DNA from: an uncultured Pseudomonadota bacterium
GTDB lineage: Bacteria; Pseudomonadota; Gammaproteobacteria; Steroidobacterales; Steroidobacteraceae
DNA length: 64,000 nucleotides
Assembly (NCBI GenBank): GCA_903884105.1
Contig: CAISDJ010000016.1
Location: forward strand, 1-64,000
Direction: 5' to 3'
The notes beneath the pieces are model-generated. The model was given only the letters and a program-made list of their open reading frames with translations. It did not search any database and was not told the DNA's origin. The translations under genes and the position numbers were made by a program. Numbering within the stretch: the stretch's first letter is position 1; each line of letters starts with the position of its first letter. Of the stretch, positions 41,456 to 50,461 are shown piece by piece.

Positions 41456-41935
41456 TCAATGCACGGCATCTGCCCTGTTGTCGAAGACCAGGTCTTCCAT
41501 GCGGGAATACGCCACTTCCTGTCCGGGCTGGCTGAAGAGAACCATCAGGACGACCCACTTCACCTGGTCGATATCGATTTCTTCCGTATCCAGTGCCAGC
41601 AGCCGATCGATCACCAGCTCGCGCTGCGTGCCGCTCAGGATGCCAATGTTCTCGAGATAAAGAATGTACCCGCGACACTCAGTATCGAGCCGGGCCGATT
41701 CGCTGGGATCAAACACGCGGATGGCTCGGGCAGTCGGTACAACACCCGCCCGCTCCGGATCCGCCGACAATTCTTCCAGCCATTCGAGCGCACGCTCGAC
41801 TTCACGTTCCGCAAAGCCGGCTCGCTCCAGTTCGTCCTTGAGCGAATCGCGATCGGTATCGGGGGCGGACTCGAGGTCGGCGTCGAAGTAATTCTCGAAG
41901 AGGTAGATCAGGATATCGAGAACACTTTCCTTCAT
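41456..41935 (-). CDS. smg: DUF494 family protein Smg
   Basis: 159 residues. The family pattern MKESVLDILIYLFENYFDAD opens the chain, cut here, and the C-terminal EEIDIDQVKWVVLMVLFSQPG is typical. Smg normally accompanies dprA, as here (4-nt overlap), but its function is unknown. The mid-region is acidic and helical. Confidence 0.93.
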   Translation of the reverse strand: MKESVLDILIYLFENYFDADLESAPDTDRDSLKDELERAGFAEREVERALEWLEELSADPERAGVVPTARAIRVFDPSESARLDTECRGYILYLENIGILSGTQRELVIDRLLALDTEEIDIDQVKWVVLMVLFSQPGQEVAYSRMEDLVFDNRADAVH

Positions 41936-43065
41936 TTCGTTCCCTCGGGGTGTGCCCGGACGTACAGACCGCCTGGGAAAGACTCGATGCGCCCGTCCAG
42001 TTCGAGAATGAGCAGCATCGAAGCCACCTCGCCGACTTTGAGCCCGGTCCGCTGCACCAGAAGGTCCACGCCGGCAGGCTCGAAGCCGAGCGCATCTAAC
42101 AGGATTTTGTGGTCTTTGTCCAACGGGCTGCCGGAAATCCGTGTGGAATCAGTGGCCTTTGTTGCCGTGGCGACAGCCGTGCGCGCCGCAAGCGACAGAG
42201 TCAGCTGCCTCAATTGCGGGAATATGTCTTCAGCGCTCTCAACCAGTGTTGCCCCCTCGCGGATGAGTTGGTGACAGCCCCGCGCCAGCGGATTGTGGAT
42301 TGAACCTGGAATCGCGAACACCTCTCGACCTTGGCTCGCCGCAAGCCGTGCGGTGATCAGCGAGCCGCTGTGGAGCGCAGCTTCCACGACCAACGTGCCC
42401 ACCGACATGCCGCTGATCAGCCGGTTGCGTCTGGGAAAATTCTGCTTGGCGGGCGGCGTGCCCAAGGGAAACTCCGAGACGAGCGCGCCGCGCGTCGTGA
42501 TCTCCTTGCGCAACGCATGGTGGGATGCAGGGTAAGTGATATCGAGGCCTGTGCCGCAGACCGCGACGGTCATTCCTTCGCCTTCCAGCGCTCCCCGATG
42601 GCTAGCGGCGTCAATGCCGATCGCAAGGCCGCTGGTGATGGTGAGGCCGGTGGCCGCCAGATGCGCCGCAAAGGCGCGGGCGGTTTCGATGCCGGCGTGC
42701 GTCGGATTGCGTGAGCCGACGATGGCGAGTTGGGGTAGCGCGATTGCAGTGATGTCGCCGTCGACAAAGAGCCCAACCGGCGCGTCTGGTATTTCGCGCA
42801 GCAGGGTCGGATAGAGCTCCGAATCCCAAGGGATGAAGTTGTGTGGTTTGTCTTCGAGCCAGCGCTCGTCCCGATCGAGGAACACCTGGTCAGGTGACGC
42901 CAGCCATTTGACTGCGCCGGGGTGCATCCCGAGCCCAAGCAACTCGTCACGACCTGCGCATAGCAGAGCCGCGGCGTCGCCGTAGCGGGCCAGCAAAGGA
43001 ATCAGCAGACCTGCATGCAAACCGGGGGTACGGGCCAACGCCAGCCACGGGCGAATTCCATCCAT
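41932..43065 (-). CDS. dprA: DNA-processing protein DprA
   Basis: 377 residues from ATG 43065; the longer frame to 43116 is not needed. It loads RecA on incoming single strands during natural transformation. The extended Rossmann fold shows VGSRNPTHAGIE, SGLAIGIDAASHRGAL, GTGLDITYPASH, FPRRNRLISGMS and EAALHSGSLITARLA. A C-terminal winged-helix domain (about 310-375) is retained. Its presence is a hint, not proof, of competence. Confidence 0.95.
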   Translation of the reverse strand: MDGIRPWLALARTPGLHAGLLIPLLARYGDAAALLCAGRDELLGLGMHPGAVKWLASPDQVFLDRDERWLEDKPHNFIPWDSELYPTLLREIPDAPVGLFVDGDITAIALPQLAIVGSRNPTHAGIETARAFAAHLAATGLTITSGLAIGIDAASHRGALEGEGMTVAVCGTGLDITYPASHHALRKEITTRGALVSEFPLGTPPAKQNFPRRNRLISGMSVGTLVVEAALHSGSLITARLAASQGREVFAIPGSIHNPLARGCHQLIREGATLVESAEDIFPQLRQLTLSLAARTAVATATKATDSTRISGSPLDKDHKILLDALGFEPAGVDLLVQRTGLKVGEVASMLLILELDGRIESFPGGLYVRAHPEGTK

Positions 43066-43190
43066 GGAAATACAGTCCTCAAGACTTGTGCGCCGTTCGG
43101 CGCGGTTCCCCCACATCCTTGTGGCGGGTCATTCATCCACCGGCCAGGCCGGCTACCGAACCGCCGCAAGGCGATCCGGCATCAAAGAAC

Positions 43191-44378
43191 CTATGGCTGC
43201 CTGACCCCGTCGCCAGTGCGGATGGGGCGGGTCGCTTCCATGATCAGTCCGTAGCTCATCCTCTCGTTCGCTTTGAACACCATCACCAGGCCTGTGCGCT
43301 CCTCGGGGAGGGCGACGCTCTTTCTGAACGCGGTGACTCCGGTGGTCAGGCCGGCAGTCTGGCCGCCGTGGGCGTAGACATCCTTGACCTTGCCGCCGGA
43401 TTCCTGAACCGCGAGGACGTGGCCCGGCTCCAGTCCGTCGCGCGTACCGCGGTTGATGGCCACGACCTGGTACTGGCCCAGCACCGAGTAGTCATCGACT
43501 GCCATCACGGCGCCTTGGAGCGCCTTAGCCGGCGCATGCGGGATGAAATCGGCACCGAGGGTCGCGTCTTCGGGGAACAGTTTGTCGCCCTGCAGGGCTT
43601 CTCGCTGGGACTTCGTCAGAGTCAGCTTGGTCGTCTCGCCCTGCTCCGAGACGGCGCCAGATCCGACATACAGGCCGTGATAGCCAAGGATATCGCGCGT
43701 TTCCGGATCCCTAAGGGGCTCGCCGACGTGGATGATATTGTATCGGCCGTCTACGGAAGCGTTGTCCAGACCGCGCACATACACTTCGTTGCCGGCGGCG
43801 CCAATCATGCGGCTATCGCGCATTGCGACAATGTAAGGTCCTGACTTGACCTGGGCCTTGTCCAGCATGGTTGGCCTGCCCATGAACGCGGCAATGACCT
43901 CGTAGGGGACGGTCGTCACGGCTTGCGGCAGCGCCTCGCTGCGAACCTGGGGCGTGAGCTTCATAGCACCACCGCCAACCGGGGTTGCGGCGCGCTGCTC
44001 AATGGAGACCCGAGGTTGTCCTTCCACGTAGGTCAGGGCCAGGACGTCTCCCGGATAGATGCGGTGCGGATTCTCGACCTGCGGATTTGCGTACCAGATT
44101 TCGGGCCAATACCAGGCGTCCTGCAGGAAGACCTTGGAGATTGACCAGAGCGTGTCGCCGGACTGGACGGTGTACCGCTCCGGGGCATTGGCCGCGAGCG
44201 GAATGATGCTACCTGTGGCGACGGTTCGTGTGGTGCCTCCGGCCTGGGCTCCCGACGTTACCGGCAGTGCCAGCAACAGCGCTCCGGCAACGGCCGCAGC
44301 AAGTGTCGTGAAACCGGCAGACCGGCGGGGGCTGATCCTGAAGCCCAGAATCGGGAATGCGTGGGTCGCAGTCTTCAT
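43191..44378 (-). CDS. LysM-domain periplasmic protein
   Basis: 395 residues from ATG 44378. A long signal peptide ends near TSGAQA. One LysM domain follows (YTVQSGDTLWSISKVFLQD to NPHRIYPGDVLALTYV), which binds peptidoglycan. The remaining 260 residues are conserved in PA0020-like proteins but have no named activity. It stands between dprA and the divergent def operon, the same neighbourhood as in Pseudomonas. Confidence 0.9.
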   Translation of the reverse strand: MKTATHAFPILGFRISPRRSAGFTTLAAAVAGALLLALPVTSGAQAGGTTRTVATGSIIPLAANAPERYTVQSGDTLWSISKVFLQDAWYWPEIWYANPQVENPHRIYPGDVLALTYVEGQPRVSIEQRAATPVGGGAMKLTPQVRSEALPQAVTTVPYEVIAAFMGRPTMLDKAQVKSGPYIVAMRDSRMIGAAGNEVYVRGLDNASVDGRYNIIHVGEPLRDPETRDILGYHGLYVGSGAVSEQGETTKLTLTKSQREALQGDKLFPEDATLGADFIPHAPAKALQGAVMAVDDYSVLGQYQVVAINRGTRDGLEPGHVLAVQESGGKVKDVYAHGGQTAGLTTGVTAFRKSVALPEERTGLVMVFKANERMSYGLIMEATRPIRTGDGVRQP

Positions 44379-44677
44379 GCGCTGAGCGGCTCCATCTGGA
44401 CTTGCAGGAATCAAACCCGTGCCCGGGAACAGTCTCGGGCCTTATAATCTCACTAGCCTTCTGTCGTTCCGGGTCACTCCGCCGGGCCGCTTTGCGGTCA
44501 GGCCCGGGGCCCTACAAACGATGGAATAGCGGCAGGAATCAGGTACTTCTGGAAAGGCATTAAGTTCAACGTCCGCTTAACTTTAGCAGCATTTTTACAT
44601 CGAGTGCACGAATCCGGGCGCCGCCCCGAGACGTGGTTCTCATTCCCCCCAAGCCACCTCCTTACACCTTCGCAGCC
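44379..44677. other. Divergent intergenic region, LysM gene / def
   Basis: 299 bp. A TATAAT hexamer at 44443-44448 fits a promoter reading towards def, though its -35 is poor. Two GC-rich hairpins are visible: GCCCG/CGGGC with loop ACAG just before the hexamer, and CCGGGCC/GGCCCGG downstream. Further on, AAGTT and AACTT form an inverted repeat in an AT-rich stretch near 44560-44585. If the TATAAT is used, def has a structured leader of about 225 nt. Confidence 0.45.
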
Positions 44678-45217
44678 ATGGCACTTCTTTCGATCCTTGA
44701 ATACCCCGATCCCCGGCTCCGGACCCGGGCAGAACCCGTCGGCGAAGTGGACGGGAAAATCCGGAAGCTGATCGATGACATGTTCGAAACGATGTACAAG
44801 GCTCCTGGCGTGGGTCTTGCTGCCTCGCAGGTCAATGTCCACTTGAGAGTGCTCGTTGTGGACATTACCGAGGATCGCAGTCGGCCGCTGGCGTTGATCA
44901 ATCCCGAGATCATCGAGCGCAGCGGGGAGGGAAAGCTCGAAGAAGGATGCCTGTCAGTACCGGGAATCTACGAGAACATCGTCCGCGCTGACCGCATTCG
45001 CGTGCGGGCGCTTGGGCGCAATGGCAAGTCCCAGGAGATCGAGGCCGGCGGGCTGCTCGCGGTGTGCATACAGCACGAGATGGACCACCTCGAGGGCAAG
45101 CTGTTTGTCGACTACCTTTCAGAACTCAAGCGCACACGAATCAGGAAGAAGCTTGAGAAGGAACAGAAGAGCAGGGAGGGAGCGGGTCCAGTCCGGCCGA
45201 AAGTTCCGGCAATCTGA
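44678..45217 (+). CDS. def: Peptide deformylase
   Basis: 179 residues from ATG 44678. Removes formyl from nascent N-termini. The three motifs are intact: [18 protein letters not shown] and [12 protein letters not shown], giving the Cys and two His metal ligands. A basic C-terminal tail follows. First gene of def-fmt-rsmB; fmt starts 100 bp later. Confidence 0.97.
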   Translation: MALLSILEYPDPRLRTRAEPVGEVDGKIRKLIDDMFETMYKAPGVGLAASQVNVHLRVLVVDITEDRSRPLALINPEIIERSGEGKLEEGCLSVPGIYENIVRADRIRVRALGRNGKSQEIEAGGLLAVCIQHEMDHLEGKLFVDYLSELKRTRIRKKLEKEQKSREGAGPVRPKVPAI

Positions 45218-45317
45218 TCCCCATCGAGTTTCGCGGCAAGACGCGCCTGGGCGGAATCGCAGGCTCTCGAACCAGCGCTTTCCGGCCTTTGCGCCGCGTC
45301 TGTATTGATAAGTACCA

Positions 45318-46307
45318 ATGGCGGATCCCCAAAAACCCGTGTCCCAGGTCCTGAACATTGTCTTTGCCGGTACGCCCGCGTTTGCCGTGCCGGCGCTTGA
45401 ATCCCTGTTGCGGTCGCAGCACCGTGTCGTTGCTGTCTACACACAGCCTGATCGTCCCGCCGGACGAGGGCGCAAGACGCAAGTCAGTCCGGTAAAGGAC
45501 TGCGCGCTGCGTCATGGCATCCCGGTCGAACAGCCCCCCACCCTCCGTGATGACGGCGCGCGCGAGAAACTGGAGTCGTATGAGCCCGATGCCATGGTGG
45601 TGGTCGCGTATGGCCTGATCCTGCCGCCCTCAGTCCTCGGTGTTCCCCGACTAGGGTGTCTCAACATCCACGCCTCGCTGCTGCCCCGGTGGCGAGGTGC
45701 CGCACCGATTCAAAGAGCACTCCTGGCCGGCGATGTGCAGACTGGTATTGGCATCATGCAAATGGAAGCGGGTCTCGATACCGGGCCTGTGTTCATCGAA
45801 CGGGTGATCGACATCGGGCCGCGCGATACCGCAGGTTCCCTGCATGACAGGTTGGCGGCCCTGGGGGCCGATGCGCTTCTTGAGGCACTTGACGGTCTGA
45901 TTGCTGGCACACTGCAGCCTCGCCCGCAATCCGCGGCGGGCGTTACCTATGCCCGCAAGATAATGAAGGAAGAAGCCGTGATTGACTGGTCGAAGTCCGC
46001 TCAAGAAATCGACCGGCTGGTCCGAGCCTTCAATCCAGTGCCGGGTGCCGAAACGGCTTGGCGCGGGCAACAGCTCAAAGTATGGGAGGCGCAAGCAATC
46101 GCTCGCCTCGGTGAGGCCTCACCGGGAACCGTGGTGTCCGCGGACGCAGAGGGCATGGTTGTTGCGACCGGGGATGGCGGCTTGAAATTGGCCCGTATCC
46201 AGGTTGCAGGGCGCAAGGCCACGTCCGTGGCCGATTTCCTCAACGCCCATCGCATTGCCGGTGATCATCTTGGCAAAGATGAGTCCGGGCAGGCAGCGCG
46301 CACTTGA
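45318..46307 (+). CDS. fmt: Methionyl-tRNA formyltransferase
   Basis: 329 residues. The formyl-folate transferase core has VFAGTPAFAVPALESL, NIHASLLPRWRGAAPIQRA (catalytic Asn/His) and EAGLDTGPVF. The C-terminal tRNA-binding OB-like domain follows (residues 210-320). Its stop overlaps the rsmB start by 4 nt. Confidence 0.97.
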   Translation: MADPQKPVSQVLNIVFAGTPAFAVPALESLLRSQHRVVAVYTQPDRPAGRGRKTQVSPVKDCALRHGIPVEQPPTLRDDGAREKLESYEPDAMVVVAYGLILPPSVLGVPRLGCLNIHASLLPRWRGAAPIQRALLAGDVQTGIGIMQMEAGLDTGPVFIERVIDIGPRDTAGSLHDRLAALGADALLEALDGLIAGTLQPRPQSAAGVTYARKIMKEEAVIDWSKSAQEIDRLVRAFNPVPGAETAWRGQQLKVWEAQAIARLGEASPGTVVSADAEGMVVATGDGGLKLARIQVAGRKATSVADFLNAHRIAGDHLGKDESGQAART

Positions 46308-47635
46308 GTACGCCCGCTGAAGTACGTGCTCGAGCAGCACAGATTGTCGTGCTTGTGGCCGAGCGAGGCCAATCCCTGGATGCGCTGCTCGCGGCTGAAA
46401 CCGGCAAGCCGCAGGAGCGAGGACTGCTCAGGAGCCTTTGCTACGGGACTCTGCGGTGGCATATCCGGCTGAGCGCCATCCTGGCGCAGATGGTTTCCGG
46501 TCCCGCCACTCGTCTGGAGCCTGAGGTAAGGGCTTTGACCTTGGTGGGGCTTTTCCAGCTTCTGCATACCGACATCGCGCCGCATGCGGCGGTATCCGAG
46601 ACCGTCAACGCGACTCGGGTACTGGATGAGCCCCGGGCTGCGTCCTTGGTCAATGCCGTGCTGCGGCGCTGCCAGCGCGAAGGCAAAGCGCTCGGAGAAC
46701 AGGTGGATGCCAATCCTGCTGTCCGTACTGCTCACCCGCGCTGGTTTGTGGAGCAGCTCGATGTCGATTGGCCGAGCGATGCCACTTCCATCCTCGATGC
46801 GAACAACGGGCATCCGCCTTTCTGGTTGCGGGTAAACCGGCAACGCACAACGCCGGCAGACTATCTTGACAGGCTCCTGGCGGCGGGCATGAAGGCAAGC
46901 CTGAGTGCACACGCGCCGGAAGCCCTGTTGCTTGCAGAGGCGGTCGACGTGAAGTCCCTGCCGGAGTTCGCGGCAGGGTGGGTGTCGGTGCAGGATGCGG
47001 CCGCGCAACTTGCGGCCCACGTGGTCAAGCCCCAGGCCGGGCACAGGGTACTTGATGCCTGCGCGGCGCCCGGAGGCAAAACCTGCCACATGCTTGAGCT
47101 TGAACCCGAGTTGGCCGAGATGGTGTCTGTCGACGCGTCTGGAGAGCGTCTTGAAAGACTGCAACAAAACCTGACCCGCTTGCGACTCAAAGGAACGGTA
47201 GTGAAGGGAGACGCCGAAACTCCTGAGTCATGGTGGGATGGCCAACCCTTTGATCGCATCCTGCTTGACGTCCCCTGCTCGGCCACCGGCGTCATCCGGC
47301 GCCACCCCGACATCAAATTGCTGCGTCGCGCTGCCGACATTCCGGCGCTGGCCGAGCGCCAAGGCAATATGCTCGAGCGTCTTTGGCCACTCCTCAGACC
47401 TGGCGGCCGCCTTGTTTACGCGAGCTGTTCTGTCCTGAGGGCCGAGAACGCCGGCATTGTCGAGCCGTTTCTCATGCGGCACAGGGAGGCAATGGACGTG
47501 ACGGGGAGTCTGCCTCTCTCATGGCCCCCTGCAGGACAGCAGTATGGCGAGCGGGAGCCCGGACGGCGCCTGAGGCCCGGAGAAGCAAGCATGGATGGCT
47601 TCTATTATGCTTGTCTGCAGAAAAGCCACGGATGA
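46304..47635 (+). CDS. rsmB: 16S rRNA (cytosine967-C5)-methyltransferase
   Basis: 443 residues with a TTG start that overlaps the fmt stop (TTGA), so it is likely made by translational coupling. The N-terminal NusB-like RNA-binding domain occupies about 1-140. The methyltransferase has DACAAPGGKTCHMLEL for SAM and the two catalytic cysteines in LLDVPCSATGVIRRHPD and YASCSV. Usual length for RsmB/Sun. Confidence 0.95.
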   Translation: MSTPAEVRARAAQIVVLVAERGQSLDALLAAETGKPQERGLLRSLCYGTLRWHIRLSAILAQMVSGPATRLEPEVRALTLVGLFQLLHTDIAPHAAVSETVNATRVLDEPRAASLVNAVLRRCQREGKALGEQVDANPAVRTAHPRWFVEQLDVDWPSDATSILDANNGHPPFWLRVNRQRTTPADYLDRLLAAGMKASLSAHAPEALLLAEAVDVKSLPEFAAGWVSVQDAAAQLAAHVVKPQAGHRVLDACAAPGGKTCHMLELEPELAEMVSVDASGERLERLQQNLTRLRLKGTVVKGDAETPESWWDGQPFDRILLDVPCSATGVIRRHPDIKLLRRAADIPALAERQGNMLERLWPLLRPGGRLVYASCSVLRAENAGIVEPFLMRHREAMDVTGSLPLSWPPAGQQYGEREPGRRLRPGEASMDGFYYACLQKSHG

Positions 47636-47648
47636 TGGTTCGTTACCA

Positions 47649-48257
47649 GTGAACCCGCCACCCCTGTCCCGGTATCCAGCGGTCCAAGCGGCGTTTGGCA
47701 TGCTTGTGATCGTGCTGCTGGTGTTCTGCACGCTGGGCGGGGGCCAGGCACTCGCGCGTGAAGCGCCGCGTCGCTTTGAAATCCGGGCGGCGTTCGTGGA
47801 GCCGGCCGAGAGCGTCTACATGCTCAATGCGCGGCTGGACTTCGCGCTGCCCGAGGGTGCCAGGGCCGCGATTCTCGATGGCGTGGCGCTGACCCTCGAT
47901 CTGGAAATCAATGTCAACCGGGCCCGGCGCTTCTGGCTGGACGATACGGTGGCGACACTCGAGCAGCATTACGAACTCGTGTACCACGCCCTGAGTGAGC
48001 GGTTTCTGGTCCGCAACCTGAACAGCGGCGAGCAAACCTCGTGGCCAACGCTCGAGGATGCAATAGAGTCATTGCAGGTGGTGGATCGCCTGCCCATTCT
48101 GGACCAGTCACTGGTGCTGCCCGATTACCGGTACGAAGTCAGCCTGCGCGGGCGACTTGATGTGCGCAACCTTCCCGAGGCGCTCCGGATCGTGCTGTTC
48201 TGGGTCGATGACTGGCGGCAACAGACGGACTGGTACACATGGCCACTCAATCTATGA
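47649..48257 (+). CDS. DUF4390 domain protein
   Basis: 202 residues from GTG 47649, 13 bp after rsmB. One N-terminal hydrophobic segment (AFGMLVIVLLVFCTLGGGQALA) is a signal or anchor. The rest is the DUF4390 domain, a mostly beta periplasmic domain (RRFEIRAAFVEPAESVYMLNA, shown in part). It overlaps the ntrY-like kinase by 19 bp. In related bacteria it regularly precedes this two-component pair, so it may serve the kinase's sensing. Function unknown. Confidence 0.82.
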   Translation: MNPPPLSRYPAVQAAFGMLVIVLLVFCTLGGGQALAREAPRRFEIRAAFVEPAESVYMLNARLDFALPEGARAAILDGVALTLDLEINVNRARRFWLDDTVATLEQHYELVYHALSERFLVRNLNSGEQTSWPTLEDAIESLQVVDRLPILDQSLVLPDYRYEVSLRGRLDVRNLPEALRIVLFWVDDWRQQTDWYTWPLNL

Positions 48258-50461
48258 GGCGCTTCGGCATTGCCGCGTTGGTCTCGGTGGGCGTGGCCCT
48301 CTGGATCGCGGCATTGCTGCTGATGGCGCAGACCGTGCAGAACTCGACCGAGTTCAGTCGCCTGCAGCCCTGGATCCTGCTCGTGAACGCGGCAGGCCTC
48401 GTCGTCCTTATGGTACTCATTGTCGGCAAGCTCGCGCAGTTGCTGCGCAACTGGCGCCGCCGCGTCGTCGGATCGCGGCTCGAAGCGCGCATGGTGTGGA
48501 TGTCGTGCCTCCTCGCCGTTGTGCCCATGTTGCTGGTCTTCTACCTGTCCGTGCAGTTCCTCAATCGCGGCATCGATAGCTGGTTCCACGTCGAGATCCG
48601 GCAGGGCCTCCAGGATTCGTTGATGCTGTCGCGTGCCGCACTCGACCTGCGCATGCGCGAATATCTGGAGCGTACGCAGGCCATGGCAAGCAAGCTCGCC
48701 TACAGCGAGCTGAATCCGTGGTCCGAGCTCGGCGACCTGCGCAAGGGCAGCGGGGCCATCGAGCTGACGCTGGTCGGCGCCAACAGCCGCATCATTGCAG
48801 CCAGTTCTGATCGACTCGGCGAGACTGTCGCTACCCAGCCAACGGAAGAGGTGTTGCTGCAGGTGAGGCAGGGATTGCCCTTCATCAGTGTTGATCCCAT
48901 CGCAGGTGGCGGTTACCTCGCGCGTACCGCTGTTCCGCTGACTCGTCGCGGCGGTGAACCGCGCGTACTGCTCGGCATCTACCCCATCGAAGAACGACTC
49001 GGTCAGCTTGCCGATACGGTGGAACTCGCCTACCAGCAATATGCCGAAAAGGCCCGGCTCCGGGAGCCGCTGAAGACCAGCTTCACATTGACGCTGACGC
49101 TGGTCTCGTTGATGTCGGTGCTGGCGGCGATTTATGGCGCCTTCTGGGCAGCCAGGCGGCTCGTCAAGCCGATTGAGGACCTGGTCGCGGGCACCCGCGC
49201 CGTCGCCAAGGGCGACTTCGGCACGCGCCTGCCCCTGACCTCCCACGACGAGATGGGCGTGCTCGTGCACTCGTTCAACGATATGACGGTGCGTCTCGCA
49301 ACTGCGCGCGAGGAGGCTCGGCAGAGCCAGAATGCCGTCGAGGCGGAGCGCGCGAACCTCGCAGTCATTCTCGCCCGACTTTCGACGGGCGTCATTTCGC
49401 TAGCCTCTGACCTGCGCATCCGCACCGCGAACGAGGCTGCCGGCGGCATTCTTGGCGTCGACTTTGCTGACGGGATCGGCAAGCCGATCGACGTCATGGC
49501 ACCCGGCATGCCCATGTTCGAGCAGTTCGTTGCGGCTTGCCGTGCGCATATCGACGACGGTCAGTCGGAGTGGCGTGAGCAGATGGTCCTGCGCGGTGAT
49601 TCAGGCAGGCGCATCCTGATGTGCGCATGCACGGCATTGCCCGGGGATGCAAGCGCTGCTGCGGGTTACGTCATCGTGTTCGATGACATCACGACCCTGC
49701 TGCAGGCGCAGCGCGACGCGGCGTGGGGCGAAGTTGCGCGACGACTGGCCCATGAGATCAAGAACCCGCTGACGCCCATCCAGCTGTCCGCTGAGCGTAT
49801 GCGTCGCAAGTTCCTCTCCTCGATGAATCAGGCGGATGCTCAAATACTAGAGCGTGCCACCACCACCATCGTTCACCAGGTAGAGGCGATGAAAGAGATG
49901 GTCAACGCGTTCAGCGAGTATGCGCGCGCGCCGGCCATGGAGATCTCGCGATTCGACCTCAACCAGCTGATCACCGAAGTCGTCGACCTGTACCGCTCGC
50001 AGGACACCCAGCGGCGGTTGTTGCTCGATCTCGACGCTGCGCTGCCCGAGATTGAAGCGGATCGCGGCCGGGTCCGGCAGATCCTGCACAATCTGCTGAC
50101 GAATGCGGTGGAAGCACTGGAGGGCCAGGCAGGCGCGGAGATCACGATTCGGACGCATAGCCTGTCGCGTCCCCCGCTCGATCTGGCCGAAATCCTGGTC
50201 GAGGATACGGGTCCCGGCTTCCAACCCGATCTCATCGGCCAGGTATTCGACCCTTACGTCACCAGCAAGACCAGGGGCACGGGCCTCGGTCTTGCCATCG
50301 TCAAGAAGATCGTCGAGGAACACGGCGGCCGTATCGAGGCCGATAATCGCCGCGAGGGGGGTGCCCGGCTTCGCATCGAGCTGCCTTTGACCGAAGCCGC
50401 GAGAGCCGCCTTGCTGGCGCGCGAACCGCGATACAGTGAAACCAGAAGGGAACGCGCATGA
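48239..50461 (+). CDS. ntrY: NtrY-like sensor histidine kinase
   Basis: 740 residues. Three N-terminal membrane helices (about 8-30, 44-64, 86-106), a periplasmic domain to about 285 and a fourth helix are followed by HAMP (RRLVKPIEDLVAGTRAVAKGD, abbreviated), a PAS domain, and the kinase core. The phospho-acceptor His is in RRLAHEIKNPLTPIQL. The N, G1 and G2 boxes read LHNLLTNAVEAL, VEDTGPGF and TGLGLAIVKKIVEEHGG. Nothing suggests loss of activity. It is paired with ntrX (4-nt overlap) and presumably senses an envelope or redox signal. Confidence 0.92.
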   Translation: MATQSMRRFGIAALVSVGVALWIAALLLMAQTVQNSTEFSRLQPWILLVNAAGLVVLMVLIVGKLAQLLRNWRRRVVGSRLEARMVWMSCLLAVVPMLLVFYLSVQFLNRGIDSWFHVEIRQGLQDSLMLSRAALDLRMREYLERTQAMASKLAYSELNPWSELGDLRKGSGAIELTLVGANSRIIAASSDRLGETVATQPTEEVLLQVRQGLPFISVDPIAGGGYLARTAVPLTRRGGEPRVLLGIYPIEERLGQLADTVELAYQQYAEKARLREPLKTSFTLTLTLVSLMSVLAAIYGAFWAARRLVKPIEDLVAGTRAVAKGDFGTRLPLTSHDEMGVLVHSFNDMTVRLATAREEARQSQNAVEAERANLAVILARLSTGVISLASDLRIRTANEAAGGILGVDFADGIGKPIDVMAPGMPMFEQFVAACRAHIDDGQSEWREQMVLRGDSGRRILMCACTALPGDASAAAGYVIVFDDITTLLQAQRDAAWGEVARRLAHEIKNPLTPIQLSAERMRRKFLSSMNQADAQILERATTTIVHQVEAMKEMVNAFSEYARAPAMEISRFDLNQLITEVVDLYRSQDTQRRLLLDLDAALPEIEADRGRVRQILHNLLTNAVEALEGQAGAEITIRTHSLSRPPLDLAEILVEDTGPGFQPDLIGQVFDPYVTSKTRGTGLGLAIVKKIVEEHGGRIEADNRREGGARLRIELPLTEAARAALLAREPRYSETRRERA

